From assembly GCA_001643675.2 (NCBI GenBank), contig LSRY02000056.1:439001-503000 (forward strand): DNA of 64,000 bases, in the 5' to 3' direction. This document shows, piece after piece, positions 12,101 to 21,000 of this stretch; position 1 is the stretch's first letter; each line of letters begins with the position of its first letter. The notes under the pieces are model-generated. The model was not told where the DNA came from, did no database searches, and saw only the letters and a list, made by a program, of their open reading frames with translations. Source of the DNA: Monocercomonoides exilis. Its lineage: Eukaryota > Preaxostyla > Oxymonadida > Polymastigidae. The position numbers and the translations under genes are program-made.

Positions 12101-12335
12101 GAATGTGGTAGATGCGTGCCTGTCATCAGAGGCATCGAAAAGACCAACCCTTGCCGAGCTGAAAAAAGAGCTGATTGGACTGCTTCCAGTTGGAACATTT
12201 GTTGTGACGATAACAGATGCAATCTTGCTTGAAGAAAGCAGTGAAGAACACGAAGACGAAGGCAAGAGCGACAAAAACGAAAAAGAAAGGACATTGGAAG
12301 TGAATGAGATGAAAGATATGTTTAATGAGGAATGA
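3132..12335 (+). CDS. Giant receptor-like protein: secreted beta-helix-like ectodomain, one TM segment, cytoplasmic pseudokinase
   Basis: Unbroken ORF of 3067 residues. I chose the ATG at 3132 because it opens a clean signal peptide (MVRLFTSAKA then a leucine-rich core, likely cut after CLNA). Residues about 100-370 are Ser/Pro/His/Leu-rich. The ectodomain repeats Gly-rich turns (GGALNV, GGSGGALYC, GGRGGAL) and Asn/Ser-rich strands typical of right-handed parallel beta-helix proteins. It also carries five modules with a CG-x(4-6)-PC signature near residues 644, 1030, 1390, 1700 and 2081. A hydrophobic helix spans about 2596-2629 and is followed by basic residues and a charged coiled segment. 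The C-terminal part (about 2774-3020) is kinase-like: RWKAPELL, FSIGMMLWECL and SKRPTLAEL are clear. However, the catalytic-loop equivalent reads LRNLDSHIVLF (HRD Asp replaced by Asn) and no DFG or convincing N-lobe is visible. Predicted plasma-membrane receptor or scaffold without kinase activity. Its ligand is unknown. Confidence 0.8.
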   Translation: MVRLFTSAKAALNIVALLLLCARCLNAEGNANAQILRKRSEEIQKGNICIADENIRLDTNFFIRKEASRITSGNHVCCSQTSLNIINSSLCVSHLTIVPLTGCPPLTAQHHSAATILSSTCQINPAAKSPLFLSTHASLSLANFSLITPQPAVLSFPLFSTPNNLLPDTHSPIPASFSISHSSFSSFVSLIQPFLFSPSSLSSPSPSPSPSLSSSPSSSSSSSSSSSFSSPSPSLSPSISSSSSPSPLHIHHQYHPHLQIHLNLHLSNTLFSNISSLQSPLSLPSLPSHSLNPFTSTTSSSSLSSTNTNTNSIPSFSLHSSLSIHSTIFLHTHNPIDGAILPNLNSPSTSLSAFNTSFLQQTRSSPNDPVIHEGTESERIRLGRLASFDKNSHRFEWCEWENTTGGRSHGGALNVNCANASIAITLCSFDKCISDGGSGGALYCAYLLKINNTKSNYTNCSAFHGGAACVDAPQSSSIWEFSENKVENCSITSWCATGWYFWLETLKSNGHFQFSKCKCITNYGGDSSGSLSLNFPPNIKPSLFLVDDCQFINNKLSSLSTKWGGAAIFFRDTYPWMSGTKFITFCFFDGNSAANGRGNDVFLNGSSITKSPFENCGSTTLTKRVWNAGTADNTEYNSWLPLIAKSITVANNGIDADTCGRMQQSPCATIEYALGCVAPFQDASLILLKSTFAPIQTLIFHAPNTSITGNGTDATTIASSHIPQPPNSHSQSSQSTSSFSSFSSSSSSTTSSSPDPSASSAHFQQTQGSLTVSALAISHNSTNAITPILFHLSENSPSLNLNTITITGTTSITIKTPLFFLTAGSLALNHTAITSLTLNSQSIFHLASLASPLTLNSSSITDITSTATPASCVLSSTTSPALSISLANCTITNINSEQLSQQTATNGGCISFASSAPANSFSVSDSTFSSCSVSEDTSSGGRGGALMIEYKDDSQVSESSFSMTNVMFSANKASVGRDVYFVCESFVASVNESSFTFMRSITQKDNSVVGHDRTEAFGNWNVDLFIFLDGYFSDTIYVDGTSGVEKAYCGLEKAPCLSVSYGMEHLKKTQNAKQEIILCTNSSVIGCVDMSVVSVKAKEEEIIGIECKSELNGSEEYILKSASLTEMKFIGIVVPSSFNRTITSVIGSSTQNGELFMKNCAMSVNGGKQNTIEFFLIKSTGKMVELDSITISDVKSLHSLFSFSLSSGSANEGDTEQKYKSKLLNCSMERLEIDSTAAVDGEAAMFGGSVGVGMVMNGSRIEGAVSEKNKEGGGLKIALGEGGYVALEESSLIGCVCENLGEEGKGGGIYLDCYSNEGGFQFSSISFSGCSATVGKNMFVKSNNLVNSVNTQRFAIVNTDYEDDENAFVGEDGKYGEMDLRVFLVSLKWVVVSVSIGGHDTLGCGIEIFPCESMKSGIDHIDRSDAEGERKVKAKDEGTIEDIYSFTDALVIDGEETKHKPIHFEGTIKGNSSPSSSSVISSTVSLSLFSLKLQIPSQFVPNINSLISSSGVLKLENCLFEIQSSTDIVQYSLITTTSGTCALKGCSLSGCSFTKSSFVIASSVLLENSNFSNIENTGSGEEGGVAKVTLQGNEELVIKSTRISSCSLSLSNGKGGFLYLDCQECSSKKPFLLENVSFANNKAAIGKNVFILGKDFNSSVTNDSFKFDYSSMINDGYLFVGSDGKHQEKDLFMFLIPFSSFEIFISSEGFDVARCGSEEEPCFTMWKGMENMEKGTGMKTIQVEESTIIRDSFNVSNYQIKKSVKMGEENEKAILNFEKAVGSQLEYFMVNNIHLELMNIQLQLTSGFDNSAKTIILNRGGDLVITGCAFHSEAGVNNGFDCVFVDAIGGSVEVNDLSIESCNVGNSIFTIHDVGVSCHFMTIRMESLNESRGCVLSIKKSEPGLKINGENEERINIEIVQSSISGVKRSDNGPNILQSKSEKKICLIVNASNITEDKAELSEKGGAIFFTLGASGSIKMIDSTIIQCICVNGKGGGVYLATKEREELNFTFVKMKFRNNEARVGNDIFIECFNITSQINETQFQFDLRENHYSRINAIYGRDECDYPSDTDLIDFVTIHQSDTIIVSSVNGSNERQCGTITLPCYSIEHGIVHLTSDIMSLIFVIEESEIRGELDLKEMSLSSKSRDLCEVEVKLEIKRTRETLATTNGAVSLLRMNFMFDSNFISSHESLILPEGGILEIINSSFTTKQSNEEGKARLANIPFHIIKMAKGELQLDGCAISNLILHKSALYLSSSLPSVVYSFDISNSTISHSLVEIIECGQLNMEKFHTENISIEGNEESLISCFSMKKTIQLTNCTIGGISSNKAKGKLMKFVDCIDVKMDNCIFDGSANERNEQYLNVKEEEMCRWDGSLVDVVKSSVMMKDTTISNSPDGGITMSGGELTVNDGRFENNNPSIEGYPSSRRNIICSDYGTLNVLSLKGGDGLERNTSLWMLNEGCSFEGIVSERDSSFFIPVLESVEAKEEANRMKLTFKGMLLVSCNLSFAVVKRKGDEKEIEKHDFDSNGFLSEREVEGSVGKDLISSCGNEIEVNAHILFGDAENPSSTHPFILKNKSESEPKGDEKIVEGGKEGKSFWLIIVIVIVCVVFVILLLVIVIILAIRWRKAKNENKDLREIVNDNIRKDPKAFEMMTMEMSPEEQWRRAEREAEKKNEERIKKRVYAKSLGHSESSEHLLSESGSTEYILGKDSDKIPDWALEKIEEDDDDEEVQKRTPSPSISSASTTDTDTTFVRVESPCPTTSSMSNLVDAMACSCPYEKLIVDLRDSMFMLLHGRNEKKDLGIGTLKEREVTGAQMLFWVANGALHSLEDEEDELPSLRNLDSHIVLFSEHMVICIALHSDCSSISTSSSSDDDDDYDSDSDISSIVTSNSDCSSVNGNGKSSLPPPSTAFEDEDNNRKECLRWKAPELLMNKKMGATEKSVAFSIGMMLWECLTLQIPFGEYEAEVAGQKIVDGEKPNKLGIEDSGVKNVVDACLSSEASKRPTLAELKKELIGLLPVGTFVVTITDAILLEESSEEHEDEGKSDKNEKERTLEVNEMKDMFNEE

Positions 12336-13129
12336 GTGATAAATGCAAAAGAAATACTATCCGTGCAAAAAAAATGTTCGGAAAAGAAAGTTGTCAGAGT
12401 ATTTTTGCATCTATTTTGATCATAGCTGTAATAAGATTCGTTGGATTTGGAAATGGACGTGTGACATGATGGAAATTAATCGAGCAAGCAAATTTTGAGA
12501 TTTATTGTTTTTATAAAATCGCTTCAGATGACATTTAAATAACTAATTTTTGATGAAAATTTTGAGGGAAAAACAAAAAAATATTGCAATAGTTTGTATG
12601 GCATTTACAAATTTAATTTCGATGGTGTAAAAATGCTTCATTATTCAATTATTTGAATCTCAAAACAAATAAATTTCAAAGTTTTGGTTTTTTCAAATAA
12701 AAGCTCGACTGAAGAATGCAAAACGTTAATAAACTTGCAACATATGCATATCCATTTTCATTTATTCAAAGACGTTCATTTCAATAGAAATCAATATATT
12801 AATATTTTATTCGAAAGAGAAAGATAGAAAGAAAGAGACATCAAAAATTGGGGAAAATCTGGATTTATGAGCATTTTTTGAGCAAAATATCACAACTTCA
12901 TTTCAAATTATTCAAAATATAATCACTGAAGAAGGTATTTATTTTGTTTTTTTTTTCCCTCGTTTTTGAATAAATATCTTATAAACAAAATATTATTTCT
13001 TTGAACCATTCAATTCAAGTCAGCAATAAAGCTCGGAAATATGAATTTCCACAAAAATTTTATAAATAAATAAATAAATAAAATTGAATGAAAATGAAAA
13101 TGAAAGAAAACAAAAACAAAAACAAAAAC

Positions 13130-13162
<33 letters not shown>

Positions 13163-13691
13163 AAATATTAAAATTATAATAATAATAATAATTTTTTTTT
13201 TGATTATTTGATAATTATTTGTTCTAAATTGAAGAATTGTAAATGATATATGTTGCAAGTTTTCTCCCATTGTGTGTGGAAAAATCTGCAACTTCTTGTT
13301 TTTGCAAAAATGAAAAGAATTATTAGTAGATACAAAATAGAAATGTTTGTGATTAAATGTGGAACAAAATGTATTATTATCAGAAAACAAACATAATGTT
13401 CATTGTTTGAGAATACTTGTTTTCAACCTTTTTATTAATATTTTGGAAGAATAACTCAAATGGATGTTTTTTTTATGAAGAGATAAAAGATGAAACAAAA
13501 AATGAGTTCCATGAAAAGTGGGGATAAATAAAAAACCTAAAAATCGAAAAATGATCTTGTTTTTGCTGCACTTTTACCTGAAAATGATGAGTTGGAACAT
13601 CAAACAAAACTTCAAAATTACAACTCAAACTCTAACACTTGTCCAAAGTATCTAAAGTATAATTAATTTATTATTTAGGCGATTCAAATAA
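12336..13691. other. AT-rich intergenic region with a poly(A) tract
   Basis: Runs from the stop codon of the receptor-like gene to the left end of the pogo-like element. It is strongly AT-rich, with an A homopolymer of about 30 bases near 13131-13160 followed by TAA/TAATAA repeats. Only short low-complexity ORFs occur. No gene or RNA recognised. Confidence 0.6.
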
Positions 13692-13736
13692 CAATGAGTT
13701 AAAAACCAGGTATATAGGAAAAAAACCGGGACTTAA
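13692..13736 (+). repeat. Left terminal inverted repeat of the pogo-like element
   Basis: Starts CAATGAGTTAAAAACCAGG and ends in an A-run plus CCGGGA. It aligns with the reverse complement of 16145-16189 (CAATGAGTAAAAAACCAAA, then A-run and CCCGGA) with roughly three quarters of positions matching by eye, allowing one indel in the A-run. Confidence 0.6.
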
Positions 13737-14051
13737 AAAAATGAACTTTTTTCTTTCAATAAAACAGTAGCATGTTTAAACTGAATATTGACTGATGAAA
13801 CATTTGAAGTTGGAAAGTTCTAATTTTTCAAACTGTTTCGATGTATTTTTTCTTTAATTGTTGTTCAATTGATGGAATGATAATTCGTTATTCCATATTT
13901 GTTGTTGAAATTATAATAGGAAATTAAGCTAATTTGAAGAAATAAGAAATTATCACTCCGTATTTTTAACTGTTTTCGTTTTGTTTATTTGATTATCCTT
14001 TCAAACAACATTTTTTCCTTCTTGATCATTTTGATCATTCCCTTTTTTGAA

Positions 14052-15544
14052 ATGGAAAAGAAATCAATTTCTACGGAAGAGCTTCTTTGGATAGCTCCAA
14101 CAAGTAAATACCGTGCAATTCATTCCAGATCAAGGAAATTTTTGGAAAACTAGAAAACATATCCATTAACAGTAAACGTGGCAGTCAAAGCGAAAGAAGT
14201 AACAAGGCAGGCTTTGTTCAGAGGCAAAACAGCGGAAAAGAAAAACAGAGATGTTGGAAAGAAAGGAAGACCATCTCTTAAAAATTTTGAGCAACTGGAA
14301 AAAATTGAAAATCAGGTTTTGTCTTTATTATTAGAAGGAGATGTTGTTCGAATGAAGCACATACATGAAATGGTTTTCATTTTTTTATATGATTATTTTT
14401 AATCTTTTTTGCAATAGGCAATTTAAATATTGGACATGAAATCAACAAATGAAGAAGAAAATGAGAAACTCCATCCGAAATTACCTTTTTTCTTAGTTCA
14501 AAGAAGCACCATATTAAAGGTCGCCCTTGCGAGACCACTGGAAATTGCGAAAATTCGATCACAGAGCCCTGAAAGTGTGACTAATTGGTTTGAAGAAGTC
14601 AAAGGAATCGTAGAAAGAAACAATATCGAAGTTTCCAATATTTTTAATTTTGTCGAATCTTCTGTGAGAATCGGAGAAAGTTCGTCAAAATTAGTTATCT
14701 GTTTGAAAGATCAGATCCCTCCTTCTCCTCCAGAACCTCGAAAAATTGCCAACGCAACTCTTTGCGTTTGCGTGTGTTCTGATGGTTCCTGCCTTCCTCA
14801 TTTTTTTCTTTATCCAAAGAAAAAAATGCCTGAAGAGTTTTCTAATTTGATATTTTTTAATATAAATTATATTCCTGCGCCTTCCGGATGGATTACCACT
14901 GAAATTTTCAAAATCATCATGCTTCAAAATTGGATTCCTCTCATTCATCAAAAAATACAATCAACATCTTCGAAAAAGGCTCTTCTTCTTCTTGACAACC
15001 ATTCGACCCATACATGTTCAGAAGTCATTATGGAAGCTGAAAATAACGGAGTCTTCATAAAAACATTTCCGCCTAACATGATTCATCTCCTCCAGCCCTG
15101 CGACAATGTGATATTTGCCAGATTAATAAGAACGTTATTCAATAATTACAAAGTTACAATGGATGATTCATGTTTTTCATACAGAAAGCACTTTCTGAGG
15201 TTTTTCCTGACGCAATCGCAGCAGCGACCACTCCTTCAGTAATTAAAACTGCCTTTCTAAATACAGGAATCTGGCCACTTGCAGCTTCGCAAGTTTTCTC
15301 CAAAATAAGTGAATCTTCAACAAAATCTTCTTCAGCAATTTCTTCAGATGAAGTTAACAAGGAATTGTTTGGTTCTTTTTCCCCAAAGCGCAAAGTTAAA
15401 TCAACAAAAAATGTGCAAAAGGAAATGAAAATTGAAGAAAAACATTATAGGGATGAATACATGAAGACAGATGATGATAATTTCTCAGACGAAGATCGTG
15501 ACCATGCTTCAAGAAACAAATCAATATCAAAAAGAAACCCGTGA
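14052..15544 (+). pseudogene. DDE_1 (pogo/Tigger-like) transposase, inactivated
   Basis: Reading from ATG 14052, the frame meets TAG at 14151. It then encodes a basic helix-turn-helix-like region (14178-14372) with the GKKGRPSL motif. A probable 45-nt intron follows (14373-14417), then an in-frame TAA at 14424-14426 where relatives continue, and then the catalytic domain. The second and third catalytic acidic residues are clear in LLLDNHSTHT and HLLQPCDNVIF. The first is lost: the position reads FNFVESS where families have a D-E pair, a change explained by one base (GAC to GTC). A 32-nt segment 15153-15184 (GTTACA...ACAG) looks like a mini-intron, after which the C-terminal motif TGIWPLA follows in frame. 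Two nonsense codons and a lost catalytic Asp make it a dead copy. The family call is firm and the exon details are inferred. Confidence 0.78.
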
Positions 15545-16144
15545 ATAAAAAAGAAAAAAATCGATGATGACAACATTTATGAAGACGATGAAGCTTCGTC
15601 AAAAGAAATGGGGATTGATGAGCAAAAGGAAAGCGCAGAAGAGACTTCTCAACCTGAAAGCAAAAATTTTAAAATACGGCACGATGATAACGAAAAGATG
15701 GAAGCATTAACTGGTTTGAGAAATACTTATTTTTTTATCAAATCTTTTCTTCATTTAAAAATAAATTTTCATATCTGACTTGATATTAATTGTTAATTTT
15801 GGACTGGATGCCTTTTAATAAATGGAAAAATTTTTTTCTAAATTTTCACATTTAATTCAGAATAAGCAGTGGTTGGAAAAGACTGAGCATTGGGAAGCAA
15901 ATAGCTTTGGTCAAAATCATAACAATTTTCATATTTAGAAGATCTAACTTAAATAGTTATATATATTTGAGGAATATCATTTCACACGAAAATTTTTAAT
16001 TCGTTGATAAAATATGAAAGTTGTTTTTGACTGCTAAGTTTAATTCTTCTTTTTTCCAAACGTTCATTAATTATCACTTTCAGCATTAAAAAAACATATT
16101 ATTTGAATAAAAACTGAAAAAAATTGAAGATACAGTTGCTAAAT

Positions 16145-16189
16145 AAAAAATCCGGGTTTTTTTTCTTAATATTTGGTTTTTTACTCATT
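16145..16189 (-). repeat. Right terminal inverted repeat of the pogo-like element
   Basis: On the plus strand this reads AATCCGGG, a T-run, then GGTTTTTTACTCATTG. Its reverse complement matches the left terminus. The following bases TAAC contain the TA expected at the target site. Confidence 0.6.
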
Positions 16190-16547
16190 GTAACACAATG
16201 TTCGAAGATGAAATACAAATAATTGATTCCTCTAATTTTTTCTCAACAATTAATGTTTCAAAGATAATTTGTCAGAAATTTTTTGTTAAGTGTGTGATTC
16301 TTTTTGAAATCATAACTTTTTTCGGGATGTTGATTCTTCAAAGGATTAATTTCTTTGGGAAGAGATTTTGTTTTTTAAAGCTAAAATTATCACAACTGTT
16401 TCAAAAACAAATGCACGATATGAAATAAAAATAAAGAAGTCTTGAATATGCCTGTTCACTTTTCAGTGTTTTTTTGATAGTATTAAATAAAATTTTCGAA
16501 CCGAAAATTTTGATAGAAAAAAAATTATCTCAAAAATAATCAACTAA

Positions 16548-16665
16548 GTTCTTTTTTTTAATTTTCAGATTAACTGAAAAATTCATATTTTGATCAAATT
16601 TCTGTCCACACTCACGAAACTTCACAAGAATCGAATTTTCAACTTGATAATTTTATTTTATATGA
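16548..16665 (+). repeat. Half copy of the foldback repeat family
   Basis: Contains the order AATTTTCAGATTAA, CATATTTTGATCAAATTTC, a CACTCACGAAACTTCAC block and CAACTTGATAAT. The same order occurs in one arm of the complete copies at 16888, 22862 and 25131. I see no matching second arm nearby. Confidence 0.5.
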
Positions 16666-16887
16666 TTTCATCTGTCTTGACAGCATATTTCTTTCGATTT
16701 TCATTTATTATTTTTATTGAAAATTTTGCTTTGTTTTTAATATTATTTATGATAAAATAGAAAATTGCAGTGAGGAAGATGATATCTTTATTGTTAAAAA
16801 AATGAAAACAGATATGGGGCAAATAATTTTTTGCATTTATTAAAAATTCAATAATTTATTCCGAACTTTTTCTGCAATAATGTGTCT

Positions 16888-17136
16888 AAATTTTTTTGAA
16901 AAGTTCCTTTTGATTAATTTTCAGGAAAAAATGAAAATAAAATATTTTCCTTAAAATTTTATACCAACTCACCAACTTTCAACTGTATGGAAATTTTAGC
17001 ATTGTCAAGATTTTGTTTTCATAACAGCGAAATTTGGTGAGTGGGAGAAGAAAATTGATGAAAATATGAAATTTTTATTATATTTGTAAATTAAACAAAA
17101 GGAACTATTCAAAAGAATTTTTTCATATCTTAATAA
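16888..17136. repeat. Foldback (long inverted repeat) element, copy B
   Basis: Two arms of roughly 100 nt face each other. The outer left part reads TTTTGAAAAGTTCCTTTTG and the right part reads AAACAAAAGGAACTATTCAA. The right arm in reverse complement (CCCACTCACCAAATTTCGC, then TATGAAAACAAAATCTTGAC) closely matches the left arm of copy A at 25131. No coding capacity. Most like a MITE or foldback transposon. Confidence 0.65.
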
Positions 17137-18041
17137 ATCTTCCATTTCATTTAAAAAAAAACAAAAATTTATAAAATAAAAAAATTATTTTTTCTTTTTT
17201 GAATAATGTTGAATGGAATAATATATAATTAAGCTAAAAATGTAATTCCGTATGTTAAGAAAAGAATTAACAACATTTCGAAAGTTGGATAGAACGTTTT
17301 CAGCTTTTGACATCTCTTAATTGTGAACATTGCAACTTATTAAGTTATTTCTTTTCTTTTTCTTTTTTTGATTTATAATAAAAAAATAATTTCAATATTT
17401 TTTTAAAATATAATTTTGAAAACTCAAAAATAATAAGTGGGGAATATTTCTTTCTTTTGCGAAAAAAATCAAGATTTGTTCCAAACAAAAACAGCTTTAA
17501 CATCACAACGTGTATAACATTTTTAAGATAAAAAAGAATTTGCAAGTTGTCCATAATAATATTTTATTTTGCACTTTTCGAAAAAATCCAATATTTGAAG
17601 TATTATTTGGAAGAGGAATTAGAAATGAGCGGCAAAGATCGATATTTTTATTTTTTGTTATGAACAATATGAAAAGGAACTTAATGGAATTGTCTGAATA
17701 ACATTTTAAGATTTTTAATCATGAATGAAATTTTGTGAATAATAATTGTTGTTCATTAAGTAAATTATGTTATTCAAACAGAAATTGAAAGGCAAAGCGA
17801 TTACCACGGGAGATTAAGAATTCAATATTTTTTTCAGGAAATGAAAAGAAGAAAAAGAAGAAGCTGAAAGTGGCTTAGAAAAAAAGAAGAAAAACCACCA
17901 GTTTTGCTTTTTTGTCTTTCTTCATCTCCTTCTTTTTTTCTTTTTTCTTTTATTATATGTTTAACGAATAATTTCAGAAATAGCACTGCGGTAATCTAAA
18001 GCCAGTGGAGATTATAGCCTTCTTCAGATATAAAGGAAAGG

Positions 18042-21000
18042 ATGACATTGCAGAAGTTGGTAGATGAATTAACGAAAAGTGTATCGAAAGAATGAAACGT
18101 GTCATGTGCGGTGGAATTTGCATTGGATAAGAATGGGCAAGCAACAACATGGAAAATGGATGGGTTGGGGCAAGAGAGATGAAAAGATCGTCTTTGCTGG
18201 ATTCGATGGAATTTGAGATGAAAAACAGAAGCTTCTCTGGTTAGCATTCGTGTTCTTCTTCGTCTTTTTCATCTTCTTGCTCGTTTTCTATTTCATCTTC
18301 TTCGGTATTTGTAACAAGCTCGCTGCAAAAGTTTCTGGACTTGGAGGCAATGACACAGATTCCAAAGTCAGTGACAACATCTTCCTCTTCTTCTCTTGCA
18401 TTATCATCTTCGTCGTCTCCAAAAGTGTCATCGTCTTCATCTTCTTCTGTAGCCTCCTCCTCTTCTGACCCATCGCCCTTCTCCAATGTGCCTCACTTTC
18501 TTCCACTTCCAGTTCTCCTGCTTCTGTCAAAAAGGCCATCACTTATCCAAATTGAGAAGCACCAGCTAAAGACGATCTTTTCGCAGGAGTTCCAGGTGAC
18601 TCCAGAGAGCTCATCTGATACACACAACGCATCTTTCGGGTTCATCATCGGCTTCTTTGTTGTTGTTATTAGGCAAGAACAACTCACGGCTCAAGTCAAA
18701 GTCTCCATCATCCTTCTTTCTATTCTTCATCTGTTTCGTCTTCAATTGCTTCCTCCTGCTCTTCTTCAGCATACAGCCATATGAAGAGGAAGAGACAAAT
18801 GGGGTCTCGATTCAAGCAAACACACAAATCTTATAAGTCTGACAACACTCACGAAGCTCACGAAGCTCACGAAACTCACAAGGTTCGTAAGGGGCAGAAA
18901 TCACATGCACATCGAAGCCATCGGTGCCATCGTCGATCTCCTCATTTGCACAGAAGCCATCGCAATTGCAGAAGACATTTGCCCTTGATGCATCACACAA
19001 GCCAACAGCGACACAAGGCACATTCAATTGGGCCATCTGTGGGGATTGGATATTCCAGCAGGGAATCAACGTCATCGGTGGCCGGTATGGGGAAGGGGGA
19101 AGGCAGCACAGGAGAGGGGATAATGCGAAATGTTTTGGAGGGGAAGAAGCTGAGAGGCTTTGCAAGGGAGATGGAAATGAGCAGCGTGAGGTTTCCTGCA
19201 CACGAGATGGAAGATAAACACACTTCTCTATTTCCTTCATATGGCCAGAAAAAGAGAAAGAATTCATCAAGAAAAATGAAGGGGAAAAGAAAGAAGGAGA
19301 AGGATGAAAGGGCGAGCAGAGACGAGAGCGATCAGAAAGGGTTGCATTCGTCTTATTCTTCGATTTCTTCCTCGCCATTGCCTGTTCCTCATTCGCCCAG
19401 CTCTTTTTTTGGAACAACCATTTCGCGTTCTTCTTTCTCTTCTTCTTTTTCGTTCTGCTCTATTGGCAAGCAGTCTACGAGCAGTGTAAGCAAAAGGCGT
19501 AAGCGCAGCAGATTGTTGGGGGGTCTTGAGCATTCGCACAAATCCTATCAGAGCAAACACAGACACAGACATGGGCACAGACGCAGACGCAGACACAGAC
19601 ACAAGCATCTCGGTGGCGATTCAGATGGTGGCAGAACGGAGCACATGTACGAGGGCCTTCGGCATGGACACATCGGCAGGCGTCAAAAGCGAAAAGAAAA
19701 GAAAGAAGAAGAAAGCGATTCATCATGTCTTGGTGGTAAAAGAAAGGAGAAAAGAGGGGGAAAGGAAGGAAGAGGGAAGAAGGAAGAAGGAAAAGAGGAT
19801 GAAAGCGATCGAAATGAACAGTCAAAATTCGATTTGCAATTTTATTCAAGAAAGACTCCAACTCTTTTGTCTCAGTATCATCAGCATCAAAAATTGTTCT
19901 CCTCTCAAAGTTCTTTTTCTCCAGCACCTTCAGCACCTCCAGCTCCTCCTCTTCCTCTTTTGCCTCCTCCTTCTTTCAATCCATATAAATTCCTCATCTT
20001 CAACAATTCCAGCAGCTGAACATAATTCTTTCTCTTTTTCTCCTTCTTCAGATAGTCTTGTTGGAATGGAGCGCTTCCCTTTCCACACACCGTCTGTTCG
20101 CTTACAGACCTTCTCCTATCTTTCGCACATGGGAGAGGGCACTTCACTGAACATGGGGATTGTTCCACTGGGAAAGACAAAGATGTGTTCTACAACATCA
20201 CAGCTTCTAGTGAGGAGCGTGGAGGGAAAGGGAAAGGAAGGAGGGCAGATAACCATGGTGGGATCTGCAGATGATACATATGGCGATAAAGAGAAAAACG
20301 AAGAGGAAGAGGAAAGGCGGAGAAGAAGGTGTGGGAAGATGGAAATGGAGGATAGAGGTTGCAATGGAGGAGAAATGAGCAGACGAGATAAGACAGAAGA
20401 ATGTGTCTCTGGTTGTGTTTGTGAATCACAATCATCAGCATCATCGGGTTCATCGGCATCGAGTGGTGTTCAGGCAGACATGGCATCAGCGGCGAGTGTG
20501 TCATCTGCTATCAACACCACAAACACCACCACACAAAGCGTGTCGGCTGCTTCGATGTGCCTTCCATTTGGCTCGACAACATCCCCAAAGGCAGGTGATG
20601 GGGCATTCGGCTCTCGTACAGATGCATTGCACCATCTGGATGCACTTTCTGAGCCCACGAGTGCTGCCAACACATCCACCCATCCCCTTTCACATTCTCC
20701 GTCTTCTTCTGTTTCTCCTGTGTCGCTTGCATCACCAGTGTCGCCTGTATCACCAATGTAGCCAATGTCTCCCGTGTCTCCCGTGTCGCCTGTGTATCCT
20801 GTGTCTCCGCGCTCTCCTCCGTTTTCTCCTTCGCCTTCATCACCGACATCATCCCTTCCATCCACAGCTGTTCTGGGTGCATCGCATTATTTCTATTCCT
20901 CCTTTTTTCCCCTCATTCGTCTCCTTTGTGTTCTTAATCTTCTTCTGCTGTTGCTGCTAATTCTCCATATCTCATTCTTCAGGCTTGCCTTTTCAATCAT

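Larger units (their letters stand above)
13692..16189 (+). mobile_element. Decayed pogo/Tigger-like DNA transposon, about 2.5 kb
   Basis: The element is bounded by inverted termini that both begin CAATGAGT and continue through an AAAAACCA block, an A-run and a CCGGG block. It contains a transposase pseudogene of the DDE_1 type (14052-15544). A TA follows the right terminus. The left flank reads ATAA, so the TA target duplication expected for this superfamily looks eroded. Size, terminal dinucleotide CA and transposase type agree with pogo/Tigger elements. The stretch 15545-16145 continues with a short acidic tail in other frames and then AT-rich DNA. Confidence 0.68.
16190..18041. other. AT-rich intergenic region with foldback repeats
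   Basis: Apart from the repeat copies listed separately, this stretch is AT-rich with only short, biased ORFs (for example a 76-codon frame at 16198). I do not accept these as genes. Near 16812-16890 a block starting ATATGGGGCA and containing TTCCGAACTTTTTCTGCAAT resembles one near 62463-62525 (TTTGGGGCA...TTCCAAACTTTTTCCACAAT), so a further dispersed repeat may be present. Confidence 0.5.

Noticed and set aside
14151-14426. TAG and TAA in the transposase as evidence for a TAR=Gln code
   Set aside because: No convincing cellular gene here contains internal TAA/TAG, and the transposase also lost a catalytic Asp, so decay explains the stops.
16198-16428. 76-codon plus-strand ORF
   Set aside because: AT-rich Phe/Ile/Lys composition, no neighbours or motifs, surrounded by repeats.
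18241-18486. Acidic 81-codon minus-strand ORF
   Set aside because: Complement of a Ser-coding region of the plus-strand gene. Composition is explained by the repeat.
20759-20761. In-frame TAG as proof of a pseudogene at 18042-21418
   Set aside because: A phase-0 intron (GTATCA to TTCTAG) removes it and leads to a conserved-looking C-terminus, so an intron is the simpler reading.
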